Positions 1 to 5,942 of a stretch of DNA of 23,849 bases are shown here, in pieces. Position numbers and translations under genes: made by a program. The notes under the pieces were generated by a model. The model did not search any database and was not told the DNA's origin. It saw nothing but the letters and a program-made list of their open reading frames with translations. Numbering within the stretch: position 1 is the stretch's first letter; the number at the start of each line of letters is the position of its first letter. The stretch comes from a virus, in the IMG/VR virus record IMGVR_UViG_3300006875_000168, positions 1-23,849 of that record, one strand, 5' to 3'.

Positions 1-639
1 AGTTTTATCCCCAGCCAGGCTTAGCTGTTGGCGGACGTAGCGTTCCCATTGCTCGTCTGCCGCCAATTCGCCAACGTCCGATTGCTCCATGTCCGTTTTT
101 TGGGCTGCCGGTCCCGGAGCGGCGTTTAGCCGCGCAGGGGATCCGGCAGGAGGTTGGAGCTTTCTTTCTTTTGAAGAGGGGCGGGTCGGCCCTGTGGGGG
201 GCCGCCCCTCTTCTTTCTTTTTCTTTATATTAGGGTGGCAACCATTGCCATCAGCAGGGTGGCAACCATTGCCATGCGCATGGCAACCATTGCCACGCGG
301 TTGGCAACCATTGCCATCAGCAATTTCGCTCGAAATTGAGAGCAAACTGTAGCGATTTCGGATGGAGATTCCGCGGTTGGTGCAACCGCTTGAAATTCTC
401 AAAAGTCCGATTTTCACCAAAACTGCCAACGCCGTCTGCACCGTCCGCTTACTCAACCCGCAGGCGTTGGCGATCTCCTCTAGGGATGCTGGAAATGCCC
501 CTTTGCTGCCCCGTGGTGCCCTCGACTCGAGGTCAGCAAGTGCCAACAGCACCAACGCCACAGAGGGCCCTTGGCGGACTGCCATTTCCAGCGCCCGCCG
601 GTTAATCCATAGCCAAGGGCCGTCGGTTGTCGCCCTCAT
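1..639 (-). CDS. Winged-helix replication-initiator-like protein (lambda O type), 3' end off window
   Basis: The minus frame is open from the ATG at 639-637 to base 1 (213 codons, no stop), so the C-terminus lies outside the window. Residues about 50-85 form a clear helix-turn-helix/winged helix (SLEEIANACGLSKRTVQTAL, then LVKIGLLRISSG). A low-complexity linker (about 108-180) carries four GNGC(H/Q) peptides, a Lys/Glu-rich patch and Pro/Ala-rich sequence. A further charged segment begins at about 184. The start overlaps the stop of the primase-helicase gene as ATGA, implying coupled translation. The linker DNA holds four palindromic iterons. Known: lambda O has an N-terminal winged helix, and its iterons lie inside its own gene. 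Inferred: this is the origin-binding initiator. It could instead be a transcription factor. The domain call is firm; the role is an inference. Confidence 0.82.
   Translation of the reverse strand, partial: MRATTDGPWLWINRRALEMAVRQGPSVALVLLALADLESRAPRGSKGAFPASLEEIANACGLSKRTVQTALAVLVKIGLLRISSGCTNRGISIRNRYSLLSISSEIADGNGCQPRGNGCHAHGNGCHPADGNGCHPNIKKKKEEGRPPTGPTRPSSKERKLQPPAGSPARLNAAPGPAAQKTDMEQSDVGELAADEQWERYVRQQLSLAGDKT
173..213. repeat. 12-bp perfect inverted repeat (GC-rich hairpin)
   Basis: The arms GAAGAGGGGCGG (173-184) and CCGCCCCTCTTC (202-213) are perfectly complementary around a 17-base G-rich loop. On the plus strand the hairpin is followed by a pyrimidine-rich tract, so it could stop plus-strand transcripts. 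It lies within the linker of the winged-helix gene, next to the iterons, so it might also be part of the origin. Confidence 0.5.
213..316. other. Putative replication origin: four iterons plus A/T-rich tract
   Basis: Four identical 15-bp copies of TGGCAACCATTGCCA lie at 236-250, 260-274, 281-295 and 302-316, with start-to-start steps of 24, 21 and 21 bp (about two helical turns). Each is a perfect 6-bp inverted repeat (TGGCAA/TTGCCA) around a 3-bp centre, so it is suited to a dimeric DNA-binding protein. On the coding-strand 3' side of the iterons lies an A/T-rich, strand-asymmetric purine tract (about 213-233). Four in-phase palindromic iterons beside such a tract, inside the gene of a winged-helix protein, match the design of the lambda origin. 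Origin function is inferred. Confidence 0.7.
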
Positions 640-2522
640 CGCCGTCTCCCCAATTTTAGGCTGGGGTCCTCATCCTCGTCCATTACAGGCTCGGAAACTT
701 GAAACCATAGCGTGCCCATCCGCACCGGATCCGGCGAGTGTTGGATAAAGATGGACGGAGTTGGTAGCCCGTAGTCCTCGCCCTCCAGGCTCAACATCCC
801 GGCCTTTTTTCGTCGCTTGGTGGCTGTAAGGCGAAAAGTTGGCGGGTCCTTTGGTTTTTCCTTTACCCGATTAAGCGACAGCACCTCCCTCGCCCAATTA
901 GTCAGGATCGATGATCCAAGGCCCTGATAAGCAAGGTCGGTTTCTGTCAGGACGTTATTCTGGCTTGCGCTTTTGGGCTTTCCGAAATGGTGCACCAAAG
1001 CGGTTATCACGCCGGTCTCCTGCTGTATTTGGTTGAGTTTATGAGTAAACGCAGAGCAGATTTCTTGATCGTTTATGTCCGCGCCTATGTAACTAAGCAA
1101 AGGGTCGATAATGCAAATGTCCGGTTTATAGTCGTTTGCTAGTTCACGGTACATTCTGACAAATGCATCTCCGGTCGCCTCGGTATTGCGGAGGATTATG
1201 AGGTTCTCTTCCAGTTGCTGGCGTTTGTCCTCACTCATCACGCCCCCCATCTTTTTAAAGACCCCCTGCCAGATTTCCGCCATGTCTCCGAGATCATTCT
1301 CCGCCTGAACAAGCACGATTTTCAGCGGTCGGGCAGGTTGAATACCGAAGCTCAAGATCGAGCAGAGTTTGGGGTCCCCCAACGCCCATGCGCCCGCCAG
1401 CTGCAGGTTAAGGCATGATTTCCCAACGCCACTTTGGCCGAGGAGTAGCAAAGAGCCGCCGCGGCATAGCCAGCGATTCCCGAGCACACTCTCTGGATCA
1501 GCCTTGGCGTCGAAACTCAACAACTGCTCGTGTCTAAGCCTCTGCCCGTATTTGCGAGCTTGTTCCTCCGCCTCCCAATCCTCCCAGCTTAGAGCCCCGA
1601 TCAAAACGTCGATCAGCCGTTGGCGTTTGTCGCCACGCTGGCAGCCCGCCATCCTCGAGAGCCTGGAGGGATTGAGGCAAGCGCGGTCAACTTCCATTCC
1701 ATCAAACCGCTCAATGGCGTCGGCGGCGGCTTTCGCTCTGGCTTTGTATTGCTCCAAGTCCTTGGCCTCTACGCGCACAAATGCGTGAAGACTTTTGCCT
1801 CCGCTATGCACCACGCAAGACACCGGGAGCCCCGAAGCCAGAATGGCGGCCCACTGGGTCTCAATACTCGCCGAATCCGACTCAATCAGGCAATGGCGGT
1901 AGGCGGTCACATCGCCATCCGCCGAGCCTCCCGCGGTCAGCGGATTGACGCGCACCCAAGTGCCGATCGGATTGTCCGGCAACGCTGGGTATTCCTCCCC
2001 CAACTGGGGGAGTTGGTACGTTCGTCCCTTGCTTCGGATGGAGCCGTCGGACTCCGCAGTGACGACGCCGAAATGCTCGCCTCCGAAAAACAGCGCCTCC
2101 AACATCTGTTCACGTTCGTTAACCCAAGTCAGCTCAGGCAATGCTGTCGGGAGCACCGCGGGCTTCGGTGGTGGAGCCTCCACGGTTTGCAGTGTCTGCC
2201 GGAACGGCTTGTCTGGACGCATCCCGAGCGCCATCCTCGCCTCGGCGCTCCGGAGAGTGTGATTGGCTGCGTCGACCTGATGGCGGCAGGAGTTGTGCAA
2301 GCAGTGGATTGTCGGCGGTCGATCATCGACATTGACTCGGCAATCCCGCTTCCCGTTTTTCGTGGTGTGGCTTGCCTCCCCAGGGCAACGGATGAATGCG
2401 CAGGCCTCGGCATCGTCGAGTTTGCTCCAACTCAAGACTGAAAACTGCGTGGAGATGAGTTGTCGCTTTTGGTCAGCAGTCAGCGGTTGGCGCTCAGGCA
2501 GTTGTTTGTTTAGAATGGCCAT
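636..2522 (-). CDS. Primase-helicase (zinc finger + AEP-like primase + RecA-like ATPase)
   Basis: 628 aa. Residues about 41-80 form a Cys/His cluster (RCPGEASHTTKNGKRDC, then HCLHNSC) like a primase zinc finger. Residues about 205-300 carry AEP-type primase motifs: LIESD (212-216), SGGKSLHAFV (240-249) and DRACLNPSRLSR (279-290). A RecA/RepA-like ATPase follows, with Walker A GQSGVGKS (362-369, Lys368), Walker B ICIID (Asp473) and an HH pair at 511-512. It presumably unwinds DNA and makes primers at the phage origin. It starts 15 nt after the U-tract of a terminator and ends in an ATGA overlap with the winged-helix gene. Fusion of primase and helicase in one chain is known from phages and satellites. 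The architecture is well supported; polymerase activity is untested. Confidence 0.88.
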   Translation of the reverse strand: MAILNKQLPERQPLTADQKRQLISTQFSVLSWSKLDDAEACAFIRCPGEASHTTKNGKRDCRVNVDDRPPTIHCLHNSCRHQVDAANHTLRSAEARMALGMRPDKPFRQTLQTVEAPPPKPAVLPTALPELTWVNEREQMLEALFFGGEHFGVVTAESDGSIRSKGRTYQLPQLGEEYPALPDNPIGTWVRVNPLTAGGSADGDVTAYRHCLIESDSASIETQWAAILASGLPVSCVVHSGGKSLHAFVRVEAKDLEQYKARAKAAADAIERFDGMEVDRACLNPSRLSRMAGCQRGDKRQRLIDVLIGALSWEDWEAEEQARKYGQRLRHEQLLSFDAKADPESVLGNRWLCRGGSLLLLGQSGVGKSCLNLQLAGAWALGDPKLCSILSFGIQPARPLKIVLVQAENDLGDMAEIWQGVFKKMGGVMSEDKRQQLEENLIILRNTEATGDAFVRMYRELANDYKPDICIIDPLLSYIGADINDQEICSAFTHKLNQIQQETGVITALVHHFGKPKSASQNNVLTETDLAYQGLGSSILTNWAREVLSLNRVKEKPKDPPTFRLTATKRRKKAGMLSLEGEDYGLPTPSIFIQHSPDPVRMGTLWFQVSEPVMDEDEDPSLKLGRRR

Positions 2523-2537
2523 TGGTTTTTTTTTCCG

Positions 2538-2578
2538 AAAAAAAAGCCTCCCCCGTAATTTTAAACGAGGGAGGCTTT
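2538..2578 (-). terminator. Intrinsic terminator/attenuator after SSB gene
   Basis: On the minus strand a 13-position stem (arms 2566-2578 and 2543-2555, one G-U wobble) with a 10-base loop is followed by eight U (2545-2538). It begins 15 nt after the SSB stop and ends 15 nt before the primase-helicase ATG. There is no room for a promoter in between, so the downstream genes must be reached by read-through. Confidence 0.85.
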
Positions 2579-2593
2579 ATTGAGGGTCACTTG

Positions 2594-3121
2594 CTAGAAC
2601 GGAACTTGATCATCGCTCGCATCGCTGCCTTTTGTGCCAGCCTCAAGAGGAGCTAAAAGGCCCTTAAACGAGGACACGCCAACTAGGTTTTTTTCCAACC
2701 CCTCCATTACTGGAGCGATTGCGGAAATGTTCGCATAGGTTTTGCCATTGGCCGCAATAGTGTGCGTCACGGTTAACTGCGCCCCTTTGCCAAACAAAGA
2801 AGTTGTGTCGAACCCAGTTTTAGGCGCTTCTCCAAGCCAAGTCGTGACAAATTTGACTAACGCTGATTTTTCATGCCCAGAGATTTTCATGGGCTTTGAA
2901 CGCACAATCCTCAAACCACCTTCTTTCGCTCGAAACCCAAAATAGAAAGTTGTTAAATCGACAACTTCGGTTTCTTCGGATTCAAACTTCCTTCGTTCAA
3001 CGCCATAGCGTTCCTCGACTTCAATGCATGTAGCTAGGAATGTCCCTTTCGGGGCCATCTCCTCAACTAATATTCTGCGGCCTCCGCCGCCCGTTCCGGT
3101 TTCTTGTGTCAGTATTGCCAT
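2594..3121 (-). CDS. SSB-like (OB-fold type) phage DNA-binding protein
   Basis: 175 aa. The C-terminus is acidic and ends SDASDDQVPF, closely resembling the DDDIPF-type tip by which bacterial SSB recruits partner proteins. The body has a pattern known to me from small phage replication proteins: a central YFGFRA segment, a charged SGHEKSALVKFVTTWLG stretch (about 84-100), and a core with LFGKGAQLTVTH then GKTYANISAIAP. It probably coats single-stranded DNA during replication or recombination. It precedes the primase-helicase and is followed by a strong terminator. The stop is TAG; read-through would bury the functional tail, so TAG is a genuine stop here. The family assignment is from pattern memory, not a search; a gp2.5-like relationship is possible. 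Confidence 0.72.
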   Translation of the reverse strand: MAILTQETGTGGGGRRILVEEMAPKGTFLATCIEVEERYGVERRKFESEETEVVDLTTFYFGFRAKEGGLRIVRSKPMKISGHEKSALVKFVTTWLGEAPKTGFDTTSLFGKGAQLTVTHTIAANGKTYANISAIAPVMEGLEKNLVGVSSFKGLLAPLEAGTKGSDASDDQVPF

Positions 3122-3130
3122 GATTTTATT

Positions 3131-3159
3131 CTTTCTTTTTCTTTCTTTTTCTTTCTTTC
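3131..3159. repeat. Polypyrimidine/polypurine 10-bp tandem repeat in SSB leader
   Basis: Almost three copies of a 10-bp unit (CTTTCTTTTT on plus, purine-only on the coding strand) lie directly upstream of the SSB start. The mRNA leader is therefore a G/A-rich, unstructured tract that could act as an extended ribosome or S1 landing site. A similar tract occurs at 211-226. Confidence 0.6.
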
Positions 3160-3177
3160 GGCGCAGGTCGCCACCCT

Positions 3178-3191
3178 CAGCCGTTCGGCTG
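3178..3191. other. Short perfect hairpin between ABA-sandwich gene and SSB gene
   Basis: CAGCCG and CGGCTG form a 6-bp perfect inverted repeat around TT, in the 81-bp gap. No U-tract follows on either strand, so it is not a standard terminator. It could be an RNA-processing or protein-binding site, or nothing. Confidence 0.35.
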
Positions 3192-3202
3192 GTCGCAAAA
3201 AT

Positions 3203-3502
3203 TCATTCCATCCACTTGCCCAGCGTTCGCAGAAACGCCTTAGCGCGTTGAAGGGCGGTGGCGTGAAATAAAAAATTATCTCTACCGCACACCTGAGCTA
3301 GTTGAACTGCATATAAGTCAGGCTCTTTCAAAACCCTCTCCGCCTCGTGCATGGCGTTTAAATCGTCGCTGTAATGCATTACAGGCCAACTCTTGCTAGG
3401 TTGACCTGGCGGCTTCCCAAGCCAGCCCCAATCTTGATCCTGTCTAATTTCTGTCCACCCACACTCCGCCGCAATGGCGGTGTTGATTTCGTCGTCAGTC
3501 AT
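3203..3502 (-). CDS. Phage ABA-sandwich domain protein (copy 1)
   Basis: 99 aa from the ATG at 3502-3500, which overlaps the previous gene's stop as ATGA; an earlier in-frame start would lie inside the upstream gene. The sequence has the layout of small phage 'ABA sandwich' proteins: [16 protein letters not shown] at the start, a central HYSDDLNAMHEAE (about 46-58), and a C-terminal TALQRAKAFLRTLGKW. These proteins are widespread in phage early regions and their function is unknown. A second copy with the same landmarks lies at 4946-5305. The family call rests on conserved spacing and motif memory. Confidence 0.72.
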   Translation of the reverse strand: MTDDEINTAIAAECGWTEIRQDQDWGWLGKPPGQPSKSWPVMHYSDDLNAMHEAERVLKEPDLYAVQLAQVCGRDNFLFHATALQRAKAFLRTLGKWME

Positions 3503-3852
3503 TCCATGACCTCCATCAGTTCCGAAACAAGCGCATCTGCGTAATCCACCGCTGACTCTGCAATGCATGTTCTCCTTTCAGATCCTTCCAAAAATGCTGA
3601 ATAACCTTTCTGCGACAATATCGCGTGCATCGCTGAAATGGCCGCGTCTACTCGCGCTCGGTTCCAGTCTGTCCGAGGGCTCTCCTTGGCTCTACGCTCC
3701 CAGTAATCGCAGAGCTTCTCTGCGCTTTCAGCTCTGTTCAAAAGCTCGTTAAGCTCCTTGTGCAAGTCCTGGATCGTAACCAGTTCCAATCCTGCTGGAT
3801 CGAGGATAGTTTTCGTGTCACTCCTTGTGTGGGCCTTGATTGTGTAGCTCAT
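3499..3852 (-). CDS. Hypothetical phage protein with coiled-coil centre
   Basis: 117 aa, not recognised. It is soluble and charged, with an N-terminal basic part and a predicted helical stretch ([18 protein letters not shown], about 30-47) that looks like a short coiled coil, then a second helical half. The 3' end overlaps the ABA-sandwich gene by ATGA, so the two are probably co-translated. The start follows the tandem-repeat region by about 30 bp with no good ribosome site at normal spacing. There is no catalytic motif that would allow a function call. Confidence 0.65.
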   Translation of the reverse strand: MSYTIKAHTRSDTKTILDPAGLELVTIQDLHKELNELLNRAESAEKLCDYWERRAKESPRTDWNRARVDAAISAMHAILSQKGYSAFLEGSERRTCIAESAVDYADALVSELMEVME

Positions 3853-3882
3853 TTTGTAGTTTGTTTAGCTCCTTCTCTCGCT

Positions 3883-4128
3883 TCAGCTCCCGCTCCTGCT
3901 TCTGCTCCAGCCCCCGCTCCAGCTCTTGCTCCAGCTCAAGCTCCAGCTCCTGATTTTGTTCACGCTACAGCTTCTGCTCCAGCCCCCGATCCAGCTCCAG
4001 CTCCTGCTCCAGCTCCTGATTTTGTTCACGCTACAGCTTCTGTTCCAGCCCCCGCTCCAGCTATTGCTCCAACTCCTGCTCCCGCTCAAGCTCTTGCTCG
4101 TGCTGTAATAAGTAGCCGAGCCTTTCAT
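3883..4128 (-). CDS. Ser/Trp-rich repeat ORF (81 aa), possibly a decayed coiled-coil gene
   Basis: The ORF starts at an ATG (4128-4126) that overlaps the stop of the preceding gene as ATGA, which favours translation. The product is almost entirely Ser, Trp, Gly and Arg repeats (units such as RSWSRSWSW and [12 protein letters not shown]), unlike any family I know. The same DNA in another minus frame encodes a Glu/Leu/Gln repeat typical of a coiled coil, interrupted by three in-frame TAG codons (4063, 4033, 3967 downward). Either this frame is a real odd small protein, or the locus is a damaged or hypervariable coiled-coil gene. Coding status is uncertain. Confidence 0.35.
   Translation of the reverse strand: MKGSATYYSTSKSLSGSRSWSNSWSGGWNRSCSVNKIRSWSRSWSWIGGWSRSCSVNKIRSWSLSWSKSWSGGWSRSRSGS
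3899..4102. repeat. Tandem repeat, 66-72 bp unit built from GCTCCA/GCTCCT hexamers
   Basis: The landmark CTTCTGCTCCAGCCCCCG (or one-base variants) recurs at 3899, 3971 and 4037, giving periods of 72 and 66 bp, both multiples of three. Each long unit is itself made of 6-bp GCTCCW-type repeats. The last two units share a segment beginning CCTGATTTTGTTCACGCTAC. Because the unit length is a multiple of three, copy changes keep all reading frames. Repeat slippage is the likely origin. Confidence 0.85.
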
Positions 4129-4457
4129 TTTTGCAGCGGCTCAAAAGGTTTAATCTCAACCACGTCGATTATGTTCTGCCGCGACACGATCACTTGGTTA
4201 GGCCCAAACGGCTCCACTTCGCTTGCAGTCGTGGGGTCAATGCAAAATTGCATCCAGCGGCCCGTGTCAGCGATCCACGCGGCGGATGAGAGCACCAATT
4301 CTTCGTGGTATACGGCCTTGAGTTGGCCGGTCTGGATCATAGTTAGCGTCCGGATGGCGTACCATTTACCGACTACATAAGGGTGACCATCAACCGGGGT
4401 TTGAGGGACTGATTTGGCAATAATTTCTGCGATTTGTTGTATAGTTTCTGGTGTCAT
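4125..4457 (-). CDS. Hypothetical phage protein (DUF6948-like)
   Basis: 110 aa. It has a beta-rich central part: [19 protein letters not shown] (about 28-46), then [15 protein letters not shown] (about 55-69), then an [20 protein letters not shown] segment (about 80-99). This is the pattern of a small phage family annotated as DUF6948, recalled from memory. The function is unknown. It is coupled by ATGA to the repeat ORF downstream. The ATG at 4457 follows an A-rich leader without a clear Shine-Dalgarno site. Confidence 0.65.
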   Translation of the reverse strand: MTPETIQQIAEIIAKSVPQTPVDGHPYVVGKWYAIRTLTMIQTGQLKAVYHEELVLSSAAWIADTGRWMQFCIDPTTASEVEPFGPNQVIVSRQNIIDVVEIKPFEPLQK

Positions 4458-4474
4458 ATTTCAGTTGGTTTTTT

Positions 4475-4564
4475 TTAATTTGCCCGTCTCTCCGAGCTGT
4501 CACGCCGTTTAGCGCCCGGGATTTCCCAGACCGTCGGCAGGCGTTCGCCGTTGCTGTGTTTCAT
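4475..4564 (-). CDS. 29-aa coupled small ORF
   Basis: Reads MKHSNGERLPTVWEIPGAKR and ends RRAN. The ATG overlaps the stop of a 19-codon ORF as ATGA, and the stop lies 17 bp before the next gene, so it fills the gap in an otherwise gapless operon. The product is basic and unrecognised. Position, not similarity, is the only support. Confidence 0.4.
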   Translation of the reverse strand: MKHSNGERLPTVWEIPGAKRRDSSERRAN

Positions 4565-4620
4565 ATAGGGTGCACAAAACCCCGTTTCCGGATCTCCCGG
4601 AACACCATGCAGCAAATCAT
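4561..4620 (-). CDS. 19-aa coupled leader-like ORF
   Basis: Starts at an ATG overlapping the resolvase stop (ATGA) and ends overlapping the start of the 29-aa ORF (ATGA). Reads MICCMVFREIRKRGFVHPI. It may serve only to hand ribosomes on to the next ORF, or may be chance. Confidence 0.25.
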   Translation of the reverse strand: MICCMVFREIRKRGFVHPI

Positions 4621-4958
4621 TTGCGTTCAATGGCCTCCATCCCGTCGCGCAGGATGGCGAAAAACAACTCAGCGCTCATCGTGACGCGCCAATCTGTCCG
4701 GCTGCGTTTGTGGGCAACGATCCACGGCTTCCCCGCGCCGTCCTTGGCCGCCTGCTCGCAGGCCTTTTCGAGATTAAGAGACTCGACGAATTTGACTTCC
4801 TGATGGAGACCCGCCAGCTCCTCGCAAACTACATCCGGCGAGTCAGCGCCACCGGCAAACTGTTGTCCTCGTCGGGCGGTGAAACCGGCCTCTCGGAGCT
4901 GGTCACGCCATAAGCGCTCACCGCGAGCTCCTTTGGATCGGCTGTTTATTTTTCCCAT
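4617..4958 (-). CDS. Holliday-junction-resolvase-like PD-(D/E)XK nuclease
   Basis: 113 aa. The N-terminus is SRSKGARGERLWRDQL (Glu14), followed by GADSPDVVCEEL (Asp42) and HQEVKFVES (Glu54, Lys56). This is the E...PD...ExK arrangement of small archaeal-type (Hjc-like) resolvases and related phage nucleases. The length fits that family. It would resolve branched replication or recombination intermediates before packaging. It overlaps the upstream ABA-sandwich gene by 13 bp. All catalytic residues appear present. A general PD-(D/E)XK endonuclease is the alternative. Confidence 0.78.
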   Translation of the reverse strand: MGKINSRSKGARGERLWRDQLREAGFTARRGQQFAGGADSPDVVCEELAGLHQEVKFVESLNLEKACEQAAKDGAGKPWIVAHKRSRTDWRVTMSAELFFAILRDGMEAIERK

Positions 4959-5305
4959 AAAGCGCAGTAATTGTTTGGGTCGATTGGTCGTTCACGCCGG
5001 ATGCAAAGTTCGCCATAAGAGTGTTTGCAGTTTCCGCAATTATCGAGCAGGTCGAGCACGTCGCAAATAGCAACAGCTCGTTGTCTAGCGGTTGCCCTCA
5101 ACAACCAAACGCGATCGGAGACCTTGACACCGCAAGCTTCTTCTAACGCCGCGAGGTAAGTTGCCTTCCATTTGTGCCAGACCAACTCTTCTGCCTCATT
5201 TACAGCGTTAAGGTCTTCGCAGTAGTTTGGACAGTTTGCGACAATTTGCCATTTGGCAAGGCCCATCGCTTTGGCAATGGCGACGTTGATTTTTGCGTTT
5301 GTCAA
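4946..5305 (-). CDS. Phage ABA-sandwich domain protein (copy 2, with Cys-rich tail)
   Basis: 119 aa from a TTG start (5305-5303). A strong GGAGGAGG site sits 5 nt upstream, and the TTG overlaps the previous stop (TTGA). The longer in-frame ORF lacks such support. From this start the protein opens MTNAKINVAIAKAMG and has PNYCEDLNAVNEAEE and ATARQRAVA, the same landmarks as the gene at 3203-3502. Unlike that copy it ends with a Cys-containing extension (NCGNCKHSYGELCIRRERPI) that looks like a small metal-binding knuckle. The function of the family is unknown. Confidence 0.72.
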   Translation of the reverse strand: MTNAKINVAIAKAMGLAKWQIVANCPNYCEDLNAVNEAEELVWHKWKATYLAALEEACGVKVSDRVWLLRATARQRAVAICDVLDLLDNCGNCKHSYGELCIRRERPIDPNNYCALWEK

Positions 5306-5535
5306 AACAACCTCCTCCAGCTTGTTTGCAAATTGCGATTTGAAAGCCACAAATCGCACGCTTTTTCGATTTTGCACAAATCCGTCAGTTTTATGCAGTC
5401 AGGCTCAACCAAAATTTTTGGTCGATGATGGTTTGACCATGGCCACCGTTCGTCGAATAACGGGGTAGCCTTTGCAACCTCACGTTTTTTGCGGTGAAGG
5501 CTTAATACCTTAAAATCTTTCCAGATCGATCTCAT
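5302..5535 (-). CDS. Hypothetical 77-aa basic protein
   Basis: Not recognised. A small, basic, Trp-containing protein (RSIWKDFKVL at the start; DERWPWSNHHRPKILVEPD in the middle). The C-terminus runs into the ribosome-binding site and TTG start of the next gene, so the two appear coupled. A GGAG sequence lies about 10 nt before the ATG. The central Pro-rich part and the two Cys residues give no family. Confidence 0.5.
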   Translation of the reverse strand: MRSIWKDFKVLSLHRKKREVAKATPLFDERWPWSNHHRPKILVEPDCIKLTDLCKIEKACDLWLSNRNLQTSWRRLF

Positions 5536-5543
5536 TTGCGCTT

Positions 5544-5735
5544 CTACTCCGCGATTTTTATGTCTCTAGCAATCATTGCGTCGCAAAGGTCCATCGGAAT
5601 CTGTACCTGCTGCGCTCCAATAGCCGCGCGGAACCGGTTGAACAACTCGCGTTCTTCGTGGAGCTTCCAAACGATTTCGGCGTAACACTCAATCAACCGA
5701 CTGAGCGAGTTTTGAAGGTCTTGTTTTTCACTCAT
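5544..5735 (-). CDS. Hypothetical 63-aa helical protein
   Basis: Not recognised. Mostly helical (QNSLSRLIECYAEIVWKLHE in the first half) and ends with an acidic/basic tail. The ATG overlaps the stop of the membrane-protein gene as ATGA. Its short length and place in the string of early genes are typical of phage accessory proteins, for example host-takeover factors, but nothing in the sequence specifies a role. Confidence 0.6.
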   Translation of the reverse strand: MSEKQDLQNSLSRLIECYAEIVWKLHEERELFNRFRAAIGAQQVQIPMDLCDAMIARDIKIAE

Positions 5736-5905
5736 GGCGCAAACCTCCGGATTCCAACGCCAGCAAACGCTAGCGCCAATGCCATGAGCAACGCGACAAT
5801 CAAACGCTCAAATCCGACTGCGTAAAATCGCAAAACTGCGGCGTCGATGTAAAACAACGCGGCAAAAGCCAGCGTCCAACGGAGTGTGTGGCGTTTGGTG
5901 TTCAT
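5732..5905 (-). CDS. Small membrane protein (two TM segments)
   Basis: 57 aa from the ATG at 5905-5903. Two hydrophobic segments are visible, LAFAALFYIDAAVLRFYAV and ERLIVALLMALALAFAGVG, separated by a short loop, and the end is basic (RRFAP). An alternative TTG start at 5938 would add NTELNTELNT, encoded by a 12-bp direct repeat (TTGAACACGGAA, twice plus a partial third); I prefer the ATG. Its early location suggests a membrane-acting accessory protein such as a superinfection-exclusion factor, but this is speculation. Confidence 0.6.
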   Translation of the reverse strand: MNTKRHTLRWTLAFAALFYIDAAVLRFYAVGFERLIVALLMALALAFAGVGIRRFAP

Positions 5906-5942
5906 AGTGTTCAATTCCGTGTTCAATTCCGTGTTCAACCTA

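Noticed and set aside
236-316. Short CRISPR array
   Set aside because: Repeats are 15 bp with only 6-9 bp between them and there are no cas genes; iteron geometry fits far better.
89-352. Plus-strand ORF with WQPLP repeats over the iterons
   Set aside because: It is the antisense reading of the winged-helix gene; the repeats come from the iteron DNA, and no ribosome site or domain supports it.
3961-4063. Amber (TAG) recoding in this phage
   Set aside because: TAG ends the SSB-like, coat, protease and endolysin-like genes at natural C-termini, so TAG is used as an ordinary stop.
3760-4380. Plus-strand Ala/Pro-repeat ORF
   Set aside because: It is antisense to at least three coupled minus-strand genes and its composition comes from the GCTCCA-type DNA repeat.
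5303-5377. Extended N-terminus of the second ABA-sandwich protein
   Set aside because: The extra residues overlap the 77-aa gene and do not match the family; the TTG with GGAGGAGG gives the expected N-terminus.
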